A stretch of 64,000 nt of DNA from the NCBI RefSeq assembly GCF_002119665.1, contig NZ_CP021111.1, positions 1,674,001 to 1,738,000 on the forward strand, written 5' to 3'. The position numbers and the translations under genes were made by a program. Below, piece after piece: positions 24,612-32,625 of this stretch; position 1 is the first letter of the stretch, and each line of letters starts with the position of its first letter. The stretch comes from Bordetella genomosp. 13. GTDB taxonomy: Bacteria; Pseudomonadota; Gammaproteobacteria; Burkholderiales; Burkholderiaceae_B. The notes beneath the pieces were generated by a model. It was not told the DNA's origin, searched no databases, and saw nothing but the letters and a program-made list of their open reading frames with translations.

Positions 24612-25762
24612 CTGATATCGACTCCTTTTTCTAGAAGTTGGCGGGCCACGATCACGCGCATGATCTCGTTCGTGCCCTCCAGAATCTGGTGTACGCGAGT
24701 ATCGCGCACCAGACGCTCCAGTGGATAGTCACGCAAGTAACCATATCCGCCATGCAGTTGCTGCGCGTCCAGGCAGATCTGGAAGCCCATGTCGGTGGCG
24801 AAGCGCTTGGCCATGGCGCAATACGTGGTGGCGTCCGGGGAGCCGCCGTCCAGCTTGCACGCGGCCAGCCGCACCATCTGGCGCGAGGCCACCAGGTGGG
24901 TCGCCATGTCCGCCAGCTTGAACTGCAGGGCCTGGAACTCGGCCAGGCGGCGGCCGAACTGGCGGCGCTCGTCCATGTAACGGCGTGCGGCGTCCAGCGC
25001 GCCCTGCGCGGCGCCGACCGAGCACGTCGCGATGTTGATGCGCCCGCCGTCCAGGCCTTTCATGGCGATCTTGAAACCCTCGCCCTCGGCGCCCAGCAGA
25101 TGACTGGCCGGCACGCGCACATTCTCGAAAGTGATGGGCCGGGTGGACTGGCTGTTCCAGCCCATCTTCTGCTCCTTGCGGCCATAGCTGATGCCCGGCG
25201 TGTCGGCCGGCACGGCGAAGGCGCTGACGCCGCCCGGACCGGGCCCGCCCGTGCGCGCCATCACCACCAGCAGGTCGGTGTCGCCGCCGCCCGAGATGAA
25301 TGCCTTGGCGCCGCTGATCAGATAGTCGTCGCCGTCGCGTTCGGCGCGCGTGCCCAGCGATCCGGCATCCGAACCGGCGTTCGGCTCGGTCAGGCAGTAC
25401 GAGGCGAGCTTCTGGCCGCTGGACAGTAGCGGTCCCCAGGCCGCGCGCAGTTCGGGTTGGCCCCAGCGGCCCACCATCCACGTCGCCATGTTGTGGATGG
25501 TGAGGAACGCGGTCGTGGAAGGATCGACGGCCGCCATCTCCTCGAATACCAGCGTGGCGTCCAGGCGCGGCAGGCCCAGGCCGCCGATCTCTTCGCTGGC
25601 GTAGATGGCGCAGAAGCCCATCTCGCCCGCCCGCGCGAACGCCTCGCGCGGGAAGATGCCTTCCTCGTCCCAGCGCGCCGCATGAGGGGCCAGTTCGCCC
25701 TGCGCGTAGTCGCGGGCGGCTTGCGCGAAAGCGCGCTGTTCGTCGGTCAGTTCCAGGTCCAC
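24608..25762 (-). CDS. Acyl-CoA dehydrogenase (probable isobutyryl-CoA dehydrogenase)
   Basis: A 384-residue FAD flavoenzyme with normal acyl-CoA dehydrogenase architecture: an N-terminal helical domain, the ASYCLTEPNAGSDAGSL flavin block in the middle and the C-terminal GGYGYLRDYPLERLVRD and ILEGTNEIMR, where the catalytic Glu is expected. Isobutyryl-CoA specificity is inferred from being the first gene of an operon with 3-hydroxyisobutyryl-CoA hydrolase and 3-hydroxyisobutyrate dehydrogenase. A long LiuR-like palindrome sits 80-100 bases upstream of the start. The enoyl-CoA hydratase step is not encoded here. Confidence 0.92.
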   Translation of the reverse strand: MDLELTDEQRAFAQAARDYAQGELAPHAARWDEEGIFPREAFARAGEMGFCAIYASEEIGGLGLPRLDATLVFEEMAAVDPSTTAFLTIHNMATWMVGRWGQPELRAAWGPLLSSGQKLASYCLTEPNAGSDAGSLGTRAERDGDDYLISGAKAFISGGGDTDLLVVMARTGGPGPGGVSAFAVPADTPGISYGRKEQKMGWNSQSTRPITFENVRVPASHLLGAEGEGFKIAMKGLDGGRINIATCSVGAAQGALDAARRYMDERRQFGRRLAEFQALQFKLADMATHLVASRQMVRLAACKLDGGSPDATTYCAMAKRFATDMGFQICLDAQQLHGGYGYLRDYPLERLVRDTRVHQILEGTNEIMRVIVARQLLEKGVDIR

Positions 25763-25832
25763 GGCGGTCTCCGATGTCGTATGGTCTTATGGGTGTGCGA
25801 CCGCATCGTGAACGCTGCCGGCCGCGGAATCG

Positions 25833-25869
25833 CGTCAACATGTGACGTTGACGTAAACGTCACCTCAAC
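25833..25869. promoter_or_regulatory. LiuR-like operator of the valine-degradation operon
   Basis: Within the 199-base gap upstream of the acyl-CoA dehydrogenase lies a near-perfect 22-bp palindrome, 25842-25863, whose outer 8-bp arms GTGACGTT / AACGTCAC match exactly. A second inverted pair, CGTCAAC (25833-25839) / GTTGACG (25847-25853), overlaps it, and a further CTCAACG half-site follows. ACGT-cored palindromes of this kind are, from memory, the sites of LiuR, the MerR-family regulator of branched-chain amino-acid breakdown in proteobacteria. The regulator gene is not in the window. Confidence 0.6.
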
Positions 25870-25961
25870 GCCGCCATCTTACGCCGGAAGCGGCGCCCGG
25901 TTTTGTCCTGCGAATGACAATCCGCGTGGGCGGGCAGCCGGGCCGCGCGCGGCGCGACGGA

Positions 25962-26306
25962 CTACAGCAGTCCCGGCGGCCGTTCCCTGCCCTGCGCGGC
26001 GGCACGCGCGCGGCGGTGTTCGACGCGCCGGCGCCGCGATTCCTTCGGGTCGAAGGTAAGCGCGCGATAGATCTCCACCCGGTCTCCCTCGGCCAGCACC
26101 GTCTCCGGCGCGCAGGCGCGGCCGAAGATGCCTACGCCCAGCCGCCACGGGTCGACGCCGGGAAAGTCCTGGGCGAACCCGCTGGCCTGCAGCGCCTGCG
26201 CGGCCGTGGCGCCGACCGGCACCGTCAGCTCGCGCAGCCAGACACCCTGGGCGCCGGCATGGCACACCTGCACGCGCAGGCCGGCGGGGTCCGCGTCATT
26301 CTCCAT
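25962..26306 (-). CDS. rnfH: RnfH family (ubiquitin-like beta-grasp) protein
   Basis: A 114-residue protein of the RnfH/UPF0125 family, a beta-grasp fold small protein. The signature block is QDFPGVDPWRLGVGIFGRAC followed by LAEGDRVEIYRALTFDPKESRRRR, which is the family C-terminal motif. Its biochemical role is not established. It starts inside the last codons of the upstream ratA gene (11-base overlap); the ratA-rnfH pairing next to smpB is conserved in many proteobacteria. The start at 26306 gives MENDADPAG; longer readings have no homology. Confidence 0.88.
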   Translation of the reverse strand: MENDADPAGLRVQVCHAGAQGVWLRELTVPVGATAAQALQASGFAQDFPGVDPWRLGVGIFGRACAPETVLAEGDRVEIYRALTFDPKESRRRRVEHRRARAAAQGRERPPGLL

Positions 26307-26730
26307 ACTGGGCCTGGGCGCGCTTGGTGAACGAGTCGATGAAGCTGGTGGCGATGCGGTTGAACACCGGCCCCACCACCATCTCGAGCGCACGGTTGGA
26401 GAAGGCGTACTCGAGGGTGAACAGCACCTTGCAGGCGTCCTCGGCCAGGGCCTGGAACTGCCAGTTGCCCACCAGGCGCGAAAACGGGCCGTCGACCAGT
26501 TCGAGATTGATGCGGTTGGGATAGTCGTGAGTGTTGCGCGTGGTGAAGCGCTGCTTCAGGCCGGCCAGGCTGATGGTGATGGTGGCCTGCATGCCCTTTT
26601 CGTCGCGCGACTGCACCTCGGCGCCGCCGCACCAGGGCATGAACTCCGGATACTTTTCCACGTCGGCCACCAGGTCGAACATCTGGGACGCCGAATACGG
26701 TACGAGAACGGAACGCTGGACTGTGTGCAT
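26296..26730 (-). CDS. ratA: RatA/Coq10-like START-domain protein
   Basis: A 144-residue polyketide-cyclase/START-fold protein. The opening VLVPYSASQMFDLVADVEKYPEFMPWC is diagnostic of the RatA/YfjG group. In E. coli RatA was described as an inhibitor of 70S ribosome assembly, whereas the eukaryotic relative Coq10 binds coenzyme Q; either or both may apply. It is divergent from smpB, the trans-translation factor, and is followed by overlapping rnfH, the classic arrangement. Confidence 0.9.
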   Translation of the reverse strand: MHTVQRSVLVPYSASQMFDLVADVEKYPEFMPWCGGAEVQSRDEKGMQATITISLAGLKQRFTTRNTHDYPNRINLELVDGPFSRLVGNWQFQALAEDACKVLFTLEYAFSNRALEMVVGPVFNRIATSFIDSFTKRAQAQYGE

Positions 26731-26869
26731 CGACTATGGCAAATGGCTAGAATGATCAGATTTTACCGGTACCGCGGACCTGATATCGTTACCCCGGCGT
26801 AAGCCATCGCTACGCCGTGTCCCGCCTGCCGCCCATCTTCTCTGCCGTACCCCCCGCGCATCGCCCCAC

Positions 26870-27337
26870 ATGAGCATCATCGACAACCGCAAGGCCTCGC
26901 ACGATTATTTCATCGAAGACCGCTACGAGGCCGGCATTGCCCTGCAAGGATGGGAGGTCAAGGCCATCCGGGCGGGCCGCGTGCAGCTCAAGGAAAGCTA
27001 CGTCATCGTCCGCGAGGGCGAGATCTACCTGCTGGGCATGCACGTCAGCCCGCTGGCCACGGCTTCCACGCACATCCATCCCGATGCCATGCGCACCCGC
27101 AAGCTGCTGTTGCACGCCGAAGAGATCAGCAAGCTGATCGGCAAGGTCGAGCAGCGCGGCTACACGCTGGTGCCGCTGAACCTGCACTACAAGAATGGCC
27201 GCATCAAGCTCGATTTCGCGCTGGGGCGCGGCAAGAAGCTGTACGACAAGCGCGACACTGCGCGCGAGAAAGACTGGCAGCGCGAGAAAGACCGCGTCAT
27301 GAAGCACGACACGCGCCGTGCCCGTCGCGACGACTGA
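26870..27337 (+). CDS. smpB: SsrA-binding protein
   Basis: A 155-residue RNA-binding protein that brings tmRNA to stalled ribosomes. The beta-barrel body opens [27 protein letters not shown] and the central part has [11 protein letters not shown]. The C-terminal helix, needed for decoding-site placement, is the basic [14 protein letters not shown] tail ending RRARRDD. The tmRNA gene ssrA is not in the window. It lies divergent from ratA and convergent with the diguanylate cyclase gene. Confidence 0.97.
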   Translation: MSIIDNRKASHDYFIEDRYEAGIALQGWEVKAIRAGRVQLKESYVIVREGEIYLLGMHVSPLATASTHIHPDAMRTRKLLLHAEEISKLIGKVEQRGYTLVPLNLHYKNGRIKLDFALGRGKKLYDKRDTAREKDWQREKDRVMKHDTRRARRDD

Positions 27338-27349
27338 CGCGCCCGCGCA

Positions 27350-28519
27350 TCACGGTCCATGGCCTTGCGGCGGGGCCGTCACCAGACAGTCGCGGCCGCC
27401 CGCCTTGGCCGCGTACAGCGCCTGGTCGGCGCGCCGGCTGGCCGATTCCAGCGACTCTTCCATCCCGCACTGCGCCAGTCCGCCGCTGACCGTACAGGTC
27501 AGCATACGGCCTTCGTAGAAGCACGGCGTCTCGCGCAGGGCCTGCATCAGGCGCTGCGCCACCTGCCGTGCCTGCGTCAACGACGTATCCGGCAGCGCCA
27601 CCGAGAACTCCTCCCCACCCACGCGCCCGACTACGTCGCCCGCCCGCAGCACCCCGCCGACCACCCGCGCGAAGTGCTGCAGCACCGCGTCGCCCGCGGC
27701 GTGACCGTGCACGTCGTTGATCTGCTTGAAATAGTCGATGTCGACCGTCAGCAGCGTCAGCGGAAGTCCGCCGCGCCCGGCCCGCGCATGCAGCCGCAGC
27801 GCCTCGCGCCACCAGGCCTTGCGCGTCAGCAGGCCGGTCAGGAAGTCGGTGTTGGCCTCGCGCTCGCGATCGCCCAGCATGCGGTCGTGGATCATCATGA
27901 TCAGGCCCAGCGTGAGACTGGGCATGACCATGACGCCCAGCGTCAGGAACGCGACGTTCCACCAGGTAGGCTGCAGCAGCGCGCGGGCGTCTTCCACGCC
28001 GGTCGCGTAGACGGCGATGCGCAGCGCATAGCCCAGCGTGGCCAGCACCGCGATGCCGAAGGTGAACAGGTAGCTGTAGCGCGACCGCACCGTCGGCAGC
28101 GCGCGCCATATCGCGGCGGCCAGGCCCAGGCTGATCAGCATGTGCAGCAGCGAGGCGGCGATGATGCGGATGTTCGTGGACGGCCACACATACCAGAACA
28201 GCGCGATGGCCGCCATCAGCAGCGCCACACCCATGGCCAGCAGGCGCGCCGGCGCGTCCTGCCCCAGGAAGCGGCAGACGCCGGCGTAGTACAGGCAATA
28301 GCCCGCCGAGATCAGCAGGTTGGACAGCAGGATGCTGATCCACGCCGGACCGCCGCTGGCCTGCAGCGTGAAGCTGAACAGCGAGCCGATGACCAGCACG
28401 TTGGCCCACACCGCCTCCCGTATGCCGGGCACGCCGCTTCGCGCCAGCGAACCCAGCACGGCCAGGCAGATGGCGGTAGCCAGCGCCATGATGACCAGGA
28501 GGTTGACCGGAGCCAGCAT
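27350..28519 (-). CDS. Membrane-bound diguanylate cyclase (GGDEF domain)
   Basis: A 389-residue protein. Residues 1-215 contain about seven hydrophobic helices forming an input domain of unrecognised type. Residues about 220-385 form a GGDEF domain that makes cyclic di-GMP from two GTP. The catalytic motif is intact as RVGGEEF, and five residues before it stands RAGD, the RxxD inhibitory I-site through which product shuts the enzyme down. NTDFLTGLLTRKAW and DIDYFKQINDVHGHAAGD complete the domain. It should signal motility, adhesion or biofilm state; its stimulus is unknown. It stands alone, convergent with smpB. Confidence 0.94.
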   Translation of the reverse strand: MLAPVNLLVIMALATAICLAVLGSLARSGVPGIREAVWANVLVIGSLFSFTLQASGGPAWISILLSNLLISAGYCLYYAGVCRFLGQDAPARLLAMGVALLMAAIALFWYVWPSTNIRIIAASLLHMLISLGLAAAIWRALPTVRSRYSYLFTFGIAVLATLGYALRIAVYATGVEDARALLQPTWWNVAFLTLGVMVMPSLTLGLIMMIHDRMLGDREREANTDFLTGLLTRKAWWREALRLHARAGRGGLPLTLLTVDIDYFKQINDVHGHAAGDAVLQHFARVVGGVLRAGDVVGRVGGEEFSVALPDTSLTQARQVAQRLMQALRETPCFYEGRMLTCTVSGGLAQCGMEESLESASRRADQALYAAKAGGRDCLVTAPPQGHGP

Positions 28520-28544
28520 CGACGCACCGCCGTCCGGCGTCCGC

Positions 28545-29474
28545 TCACGGGTTGCGGGTGGCCTTGACGATGGTCATGGCCGAGGCCACCAGCCCCCCGA
28601 CGTCCGACAGGTTCGACGGCAGGATCAGCGTATTGCCTTCCTTGGCGACTTCGCCGAAAGCCTCGACATAGCGTTCGGCCACGCGCAGATTCACGGCTTC
28701 CATGCCGCCGGGCTGGCGCACGGCCTCGCCCACTTGCGTGATGGCGCGCGCGGTGGCCTCGGCGATCGCCAGCACGGCGGCGGCCTCGCCCTGGGCCTGG
28801 TTGATCTGCGCCTGCTTCTCGCCCTCGGAGCGCGCGATGGCGGCCTCGCGCTCGCCGGTGGCGATGTTGATCTGCTCCTGGCGCCGCCCTTCGGAAGCCG
28901 CGATCAGCGCGCGCTTCTCGCGCTCGGCGGTGATCTGCGCCTGCATCGCGCGCAGGATCTCGTTGGGCGGCGTCAGGTCCTTGATCTCGTAGCGCAGCAC
29001 CTTCACGCCCCAGTTCAGCGCCGCCTCGTCCAGCGAGGCCACGATGGTGCTGTTGATGAATTCGCGTTCCTCGAACGTGCGATCGAGTTCCAGCTTGCCG
29101 ATGACCGAGCGCAGCGTGGTCTGGGCCAACTGCGTGATGGCGGTGATGTAGTTGGACGAACCGTACGAGGCCCGCATCGGGTCGGTGACCTGGAAATACA
29201 GCACGCCGTCCACCTGCAGCTGCGTGTTGTCGCGCGTGATGCAGACCTGGCTGGGCACGTCCAGCGGGATTTCCTTCAGCGAGTGCTTGTACGAGACGCG
29301 CTCGACGAACGGAATGACGAAGCCCGGGCCGGGCGACAGCACGCGGTCGAACTTGCCCAGCCGCTCGACCACCCATGCGTGCTGCTGCGGCACGATGGCG
29401 ATGGCGCGGATGATGATCAGCAGCGCCAGGAAAACGACGATGATCAGGAAGATGGTTGAAGGGTCGAACATCAT
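28545..29474 (-). CDS. SPFH/stomatin-family membrane protein (paraslipin, QmcA-like)
   Basis: A 309-residue protein with an N-terminal transmembrane helix (IFLIIVVFLALLIIIRAIAI) and an SPFH/band-7 domain starting IVPQQHAWVVERLGKFDRVL, followed by a long Ala/Glu/Gln-rich coiled coil (residues about 180-270, for example ASEGRRQEQINIATGEREAA). Such proteins oligomerise into membrane microdomains and influence membrane proteases. The NfeD-family gene 61 bases upstream is its usual partner; the two form an operon. Confidence 0.92.
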   Translation of the reverse strand: MMFDPSTIFLIIVVFLALLIIIRAIAIVPQQHAWVVERLGKFDRVLSPGPGFVIPFVERVSYKHSLKEIPLDVPSQVCITRDNTQLQVDGVLYFQVTDPMRASYGSSNYITAITQLAQTTLRSVIGKLELDRTFEEREFINSTIVASLDEAALNWGVKVLRYEIKDLTPPNEILRAMQAQITAEREKRALIAASEGRRQEQINIATGEREAAIARSEGEKQAQINQAQGEAAAVLAIAEATARAITQVGEAVRQPGGMEAVNLRVAERYVEAFGEVAKEGNTLILPSNLSDVGGLVASAMTIVKATRNP

Positions 29475-29535
29475 CGGTAAAGCTCCTTCTGGGAAAGTAA
29501 GCCGGCGGCGCCGGACAGGCGTGCGGCCGCGCCGA

Positions 29536-29955
29536 TCAGCGCTTGCGCGCCAGCACCAGCCGGGTGCCGCGCATTTCGGCGATCACATAGGGACCCGGTG
29601 CGGCCGTTTCCCCCGCGGCCAGCTCGGCCTGCCAATGCGCGCCGCGATACCACACGCGCGCCGTGCCGGACGACGACCATTCCTCGACCTGCACGGCCTG
29701 GCCGATGTCGAGGTTGACGTCGGCATTGCGCGCGGCGTCGACCTCGCGCTTCTTCAGTATGCCCGTGCCGCGCAGCACGGCCAGCCCCACCAGCGCGACC
29801 GCGCCGCAGGCCACCAACTGCCACTGCACCGCCATGCCGAGGGCGGCCGCGATGCCGCCACCCGCCAGGCCCAGCGCCACCAGCAACAGATAGAACGTGC
29901 CGGTCATGACTTCACCGATGAGCGCAAGCGCTGCCAGTCCGAACCAAATCCACAT
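29536..29955 (-). CDS. NfeD family membrane protein
   Basis: A 139-residue protein with three to four N-terminal hydrophobic segments (residues 1-70, LIGEVMTGTFYLLLVALGL) and a C-terminal OB-fold domain (residues 80-139: DIGQAVQVEEW and RGTRLVLARKR). This is the short NfeD1b class, which accompanies SPFH proteins and is thought to anchor or regulate them. The SPFH gene lies directly downstream on the same strand. No protease domain is present. Confidence 0.9.
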   Translation of the reverse strand: MWIWFGLAALALIGEVMTGTFYLLLVALGLAGGGIAAALGMAVQWQLVACGAVALVGLAVLRGTGILKKREVDAARNADVNLDIGQAVQVEEWSSSGTARVWYRGAHWQAELAAGETAAPGPYVIAEMRGTRLVLARKR

Positions 29956-30127
29956 CGCCAGTGCTCCGCGCGGGTGAAAACACAGCGGATTGTACGGATT
30001 TCCCGGGGATCACGCCGTGACGCGACCGTCCGAGGCGCCGCGGCGGCGAGCGCGCGGGCGCATGCATTATCATCGGCGCGATCGTGCCACGCCCTGTCCT
30101 CCAGTCTTTCCCGACCGCCGCATCGCC

Positions 30128-30865
30128 ATGAACCAGCCGCCGTCCGCGTCCCTGCCCGTCCTCATCCTGCACACCGGCGATCCCGACGAATCGCTGCGGG
30201 CGAGCCATGGCGGCTATGGAGAACAACTGCGCGTGGCGGCGGGCCTCGCGCCCGAGCAGAGTCAGATCGTCGCGGTGTTCCGCGGCGAACGGCCGCTGGC
30301 GCCGCCGCGGTATCGGGCCGCGCTGATCACGGGTTCGCCCGCCATGGTCACCGACCGCGAGCCTTGGAGCGAAGACACCGCGCAGTGGCTGCGCGACGCG
30401 CGGGCCGAGGGGCTGCCCGTGTTCGGCATCTGCTACGGCCATCAGTTGCTCGCCCATGCGCTGGGCGGTCAGGTGGGCGACAACCCCGCCGGCCGCGAAG
30501 TCGGCACCCAGGCCATCACGCTGACGCCGGCCGGGCGGGAAGATGCCCTGCTGCAAGGGCTGCCCGACACCTTTCCCGCGCAGACGGTGCATCTGCAGAC
30601 CGTGCTGTCGCTGCCTGCGGGCGCGCGGGTGCTGGCGCGCTCCGACAAGGACGCGCACCAGATGGTCGCGTGGGGCCCGGCCTGCTACAGCACGCAATTC
30701 CATCCCGAGTTCGGGGCGGACTTCATCAGCGACATGGTCGCGCTGTATGCCGAACCCTACGCCCGCGAACACATCGACGCCGCGGCGCTGCGCCAGGCCG
30801 TGCGCCCCACGCCTGAGTCCGGCTCGTTGGTGCGGCGCTTCCTGCGAGCCTGCGCGGCGGGCTGA
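30128..30865 (+). CDS. Class I glutamine amidotransferase
   Basis: A 245-residue protein with a complete class I glutamine amidotransferase triad: nucleophile Cys in PVFGICYGHQLLAHALGG, and His and Glu in STQFHPEFGAD. It releases ammonia from glutamine. No synthetase domain follows and no synthetase gene is adjacent, so it belongs to the stand-alone GuaA-like group, some members of which are gamma-glutamyl hydrolases or act on polyamines. The substrate is therefore open. The start at 30128 precedes MNQPPSAS. It is divergent from the NfeD gene and convergent with the AmaS-like gene. Confidence 0.87.
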   Translation: MNQPPSASLPVLILHTGDPDESLRASHGGYGEQLRVAAGLAPEQSQIVAVFRGERPLAPPRYRAALITGSPAMVTDREPWSEDTAQWLRDARAEGLPVFGICYGHQLLAHALGGQVGDNPAGREVGTQAITLTPAGREDALLQGLPDTFPAQTVHLQTVLSLPAGARVLARSDKDAHQMVAWGPACYSTQFHPEFGADFISDMVALYAEPYAREHIDAAALRQAVRPTPESGSLVRRFLRACAAG

Positions 30866-30946
30866 GCCTCGCGTCTGCGCGGCGGCTCGCTCCGCCTGTC
30901 AGGCGACCGTGGCCGCAAGGGCGGCCGGGCCCCTTCATGAACCCGC

Positions 30947-31528
30947 TCAGCGCTGCCCGTCGTTCACGCTGACGGCTTCCTTCAGCAGGCCGCCCAGCCG
31001 CGAGTGCACCCGGCCGCCGTCGCCCATCACCAGCGCGAACAGGATCTCGTCCGGGCGCGGCGCGTCCTGGATGCCGATCTCGATGCTGTTGAAGTGGCTG
31101 CGCACGTACGAGGCGTGGACGTAGTGCACGGGCACCATCACGCGATACCCTGCGCTGGCCACGGCCTTCACCGCCGGCACCATGGCCTTGGGCTCGCCCA
31201 GCACCGAGCGCATGGCCCAGCCGCCCGCTTCGTGCCACACGGCGCCGTGCTCCATCTCGCCGTTGATGCCGACGATGGCGGCCTTGCTGTAGACCTCGAC
31301 GCGATCCTTGCCGCCGATCACCTCGACCAGTTCCTCGGCCAGGCTGCGCCCCAGCGTACGCAACTCGGCCATGAAAGGCATCAGGTCGGGTTCGTAGCGG
31401 CCCGCGTAGGGGTTGCGGATCACCGCGCAGGCGGCCGCCAGCTTCAGCGGGCGGTCCGGCGCGGGGCCGTTCTCGTGGTAGGTGGTCTCGACGATCAGGT
31501 GGCGTTTGCGGATGGCGATCAGGCTCAT
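30947..31528 (-). CDS. AmaS-like amino acid synthesis family protein (DUF1185)
   Basis: A 193-residue protein of the DUF1185/amino acid synthesis family, marked by IVETTYHENGPAPDRPLK, AVIRNPYAGRYEPDLMPFM, AAIVGINGEMEHGAVWHEAGG and the C-terminal PRPDEILFALVMGDGGRVHSR. Family members are encoded with amidases or solute receptors in soil and host-associated proteobacteria; the biochemistry is poorly defined. It lies 35 bases after the Bug receptor gene and in the same direction as the dehydrogenase, so all three probably form one operon under the divergent LysR regulator. Confidence 0.82.
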   Translation of the reverse strand: MSLIAIRKRHLIVETTYHENGPAPDRPLKLAAACAVIRNPYAGRYEPDLMPFMAELRTLGRSLAEELVEVIGGKDRVEVYSKAAIVGINGEMEHGAVWHEAGGWAMRSVLGEPKAMVPAVKAVASAGYRVMVPVHYVHASYVRSHFNSIEIGIQDAPRPDEILFALVMGDGGRVHSRLGGLLKEAVSVNDGQR

Positions 31529-31563
31529 CGTGATGGCTCCGGGTTATCGGGTCGGAAATGGGA

Positions 31564-32514
31564 TCATTGGGGCGGGATGCCGGCTTGCTTGACTATGCTG
31601 GCCCACTTGTCGACTTCTTCGTTGACGAAGCGGCCGAATTCCTGCGGCGATTGTTTCTTCACGGTCAGGCCCTGGCCTTCGTAGCGCTTGACCAGCTGAG
31701 GGTCTTCCAGCGCGGCGTTCAAAGCCTTGGCCAGCCGCTGCTGTACATCGGCGGGCAGGCCCGCGGGCGCCATCAGGCCGAACCAAACGGTCAGGTCGAA
31801 GCCGGGCGCGCCGCTTTCAGCCAACGTGGGCAGATCGGCCGCCAGCGCGAAGCGCTCGCCCGTGCTGACGCCATAGGCCTTCACTCGGCCGGCCCGGGCC
31901 TGCTGCAGGCCGTTGGCGAAGTCGGTGAAGGTCAGGTCGACGATGCCACCCATGACGTCGGTCAGCGCCTGGGGGCCACCCCGGTATGACACCGGCGTCA
32001 CCTTCATCCTGCCCATGTCCGCCAGCTTGGCGGCGAACACCTGCGCGCTGCCGGACCCGTACGCGAAGGTCAGCGAGTCGGGATGCTGGCGGCCGTACTC
32101 GAACAGCTCGCCCACGGTCTTGCCCGGGGCGTCGAGCGCTCCCACCAGCAGGTACGGCGTCTCGGCGACCGCGCCGATCGGCGCCAGGTCGCGGCGCGGG
32201 TCGTACGGCAGTTGCTTGAACAGGCTGACGTTGCTGGCCGCGGTGGTCACGCCCACCACCACGACGGTGTAGCCGTCGGGCGCGCTCTTGGTGGCATCCT
32301 GCGTGCCGATGATGCCGTTGGCGCCGGCCTTGTTCTCCACGACGACGGGCTGGCCCAGGTCGCGCGCCATCGATTCGGCCAGGCTGCGCGCCACCACGTC
32401 GGTGATGCTGCCGGGCGGGAACGGCACCATCATGCGCACGGGGCGGTCGGGATAGGCGGCTGACGCCAGCAAGGGCGCCGCGGCCAGGCAAAGGGCGGCC
32501 AGGATCTGCTTCAT
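31564..32514 (-). CDS. Bug-family periplasmic solute receptor (TctC type)
   Basis: A 316-residue tripartite tricarboxylate transporter receptor. It has a signal peptide (LAALCLAAAPLLASAAYPDRP) and the family blocks MMVPFPPGSITDVVARSLAE, VENKAGANGIIGTQ and FGLMAPAGLP. Bug proteins bind carboxylates, amino acids or related molecules in the periplasm and are strikingly abundant in Bordetella. No TctA or TctB membrane subunits are adjacent, as is usual for orphan Bug proteins. It sits between a dehydrogenase and an AmaS-like gene, which suggests a shared carboxylate or amide substrate. Confidence 0.94.
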   Translation of the reverse strand: MKQILAALCLAAAPLLASAAYPDRPVRMMVPFPPGSITDVVARSLAESMARDLGQPVVVENKAGANGIIGTQDATKSAPDGYTVVVVGVTTAASNVSLFKQLPYDPRRDLAPIGAVAETPYLLVGALDAPGKTVGELFEYGRQHPDSLTFAYGSGSAQVFAAKLADMGRMKVTPVSYRGGPQALTDVMGGIVDLTFTDFANGLQQARAGRVKAYGVSTGERFALAADLPTLAESGAPGFDLTVWFGLMAPAGLPADVQQRLAKALNAALEDPQLVKRYEGQGLTVKKQSPQEFGRFVNEEVDKWASIVKQAGIPPQ

Positions 32515-32625
32515 GAGTCGTCTCCTCGGTTTGGAATGCGGCGTTTCTGCGAACGCGCGGGTGTGGCCATGCGCCGCGCCCGGGAGGGCGCGGTCGCGTA
32601 CGGCAATTCAGAAAATGAACGGATG

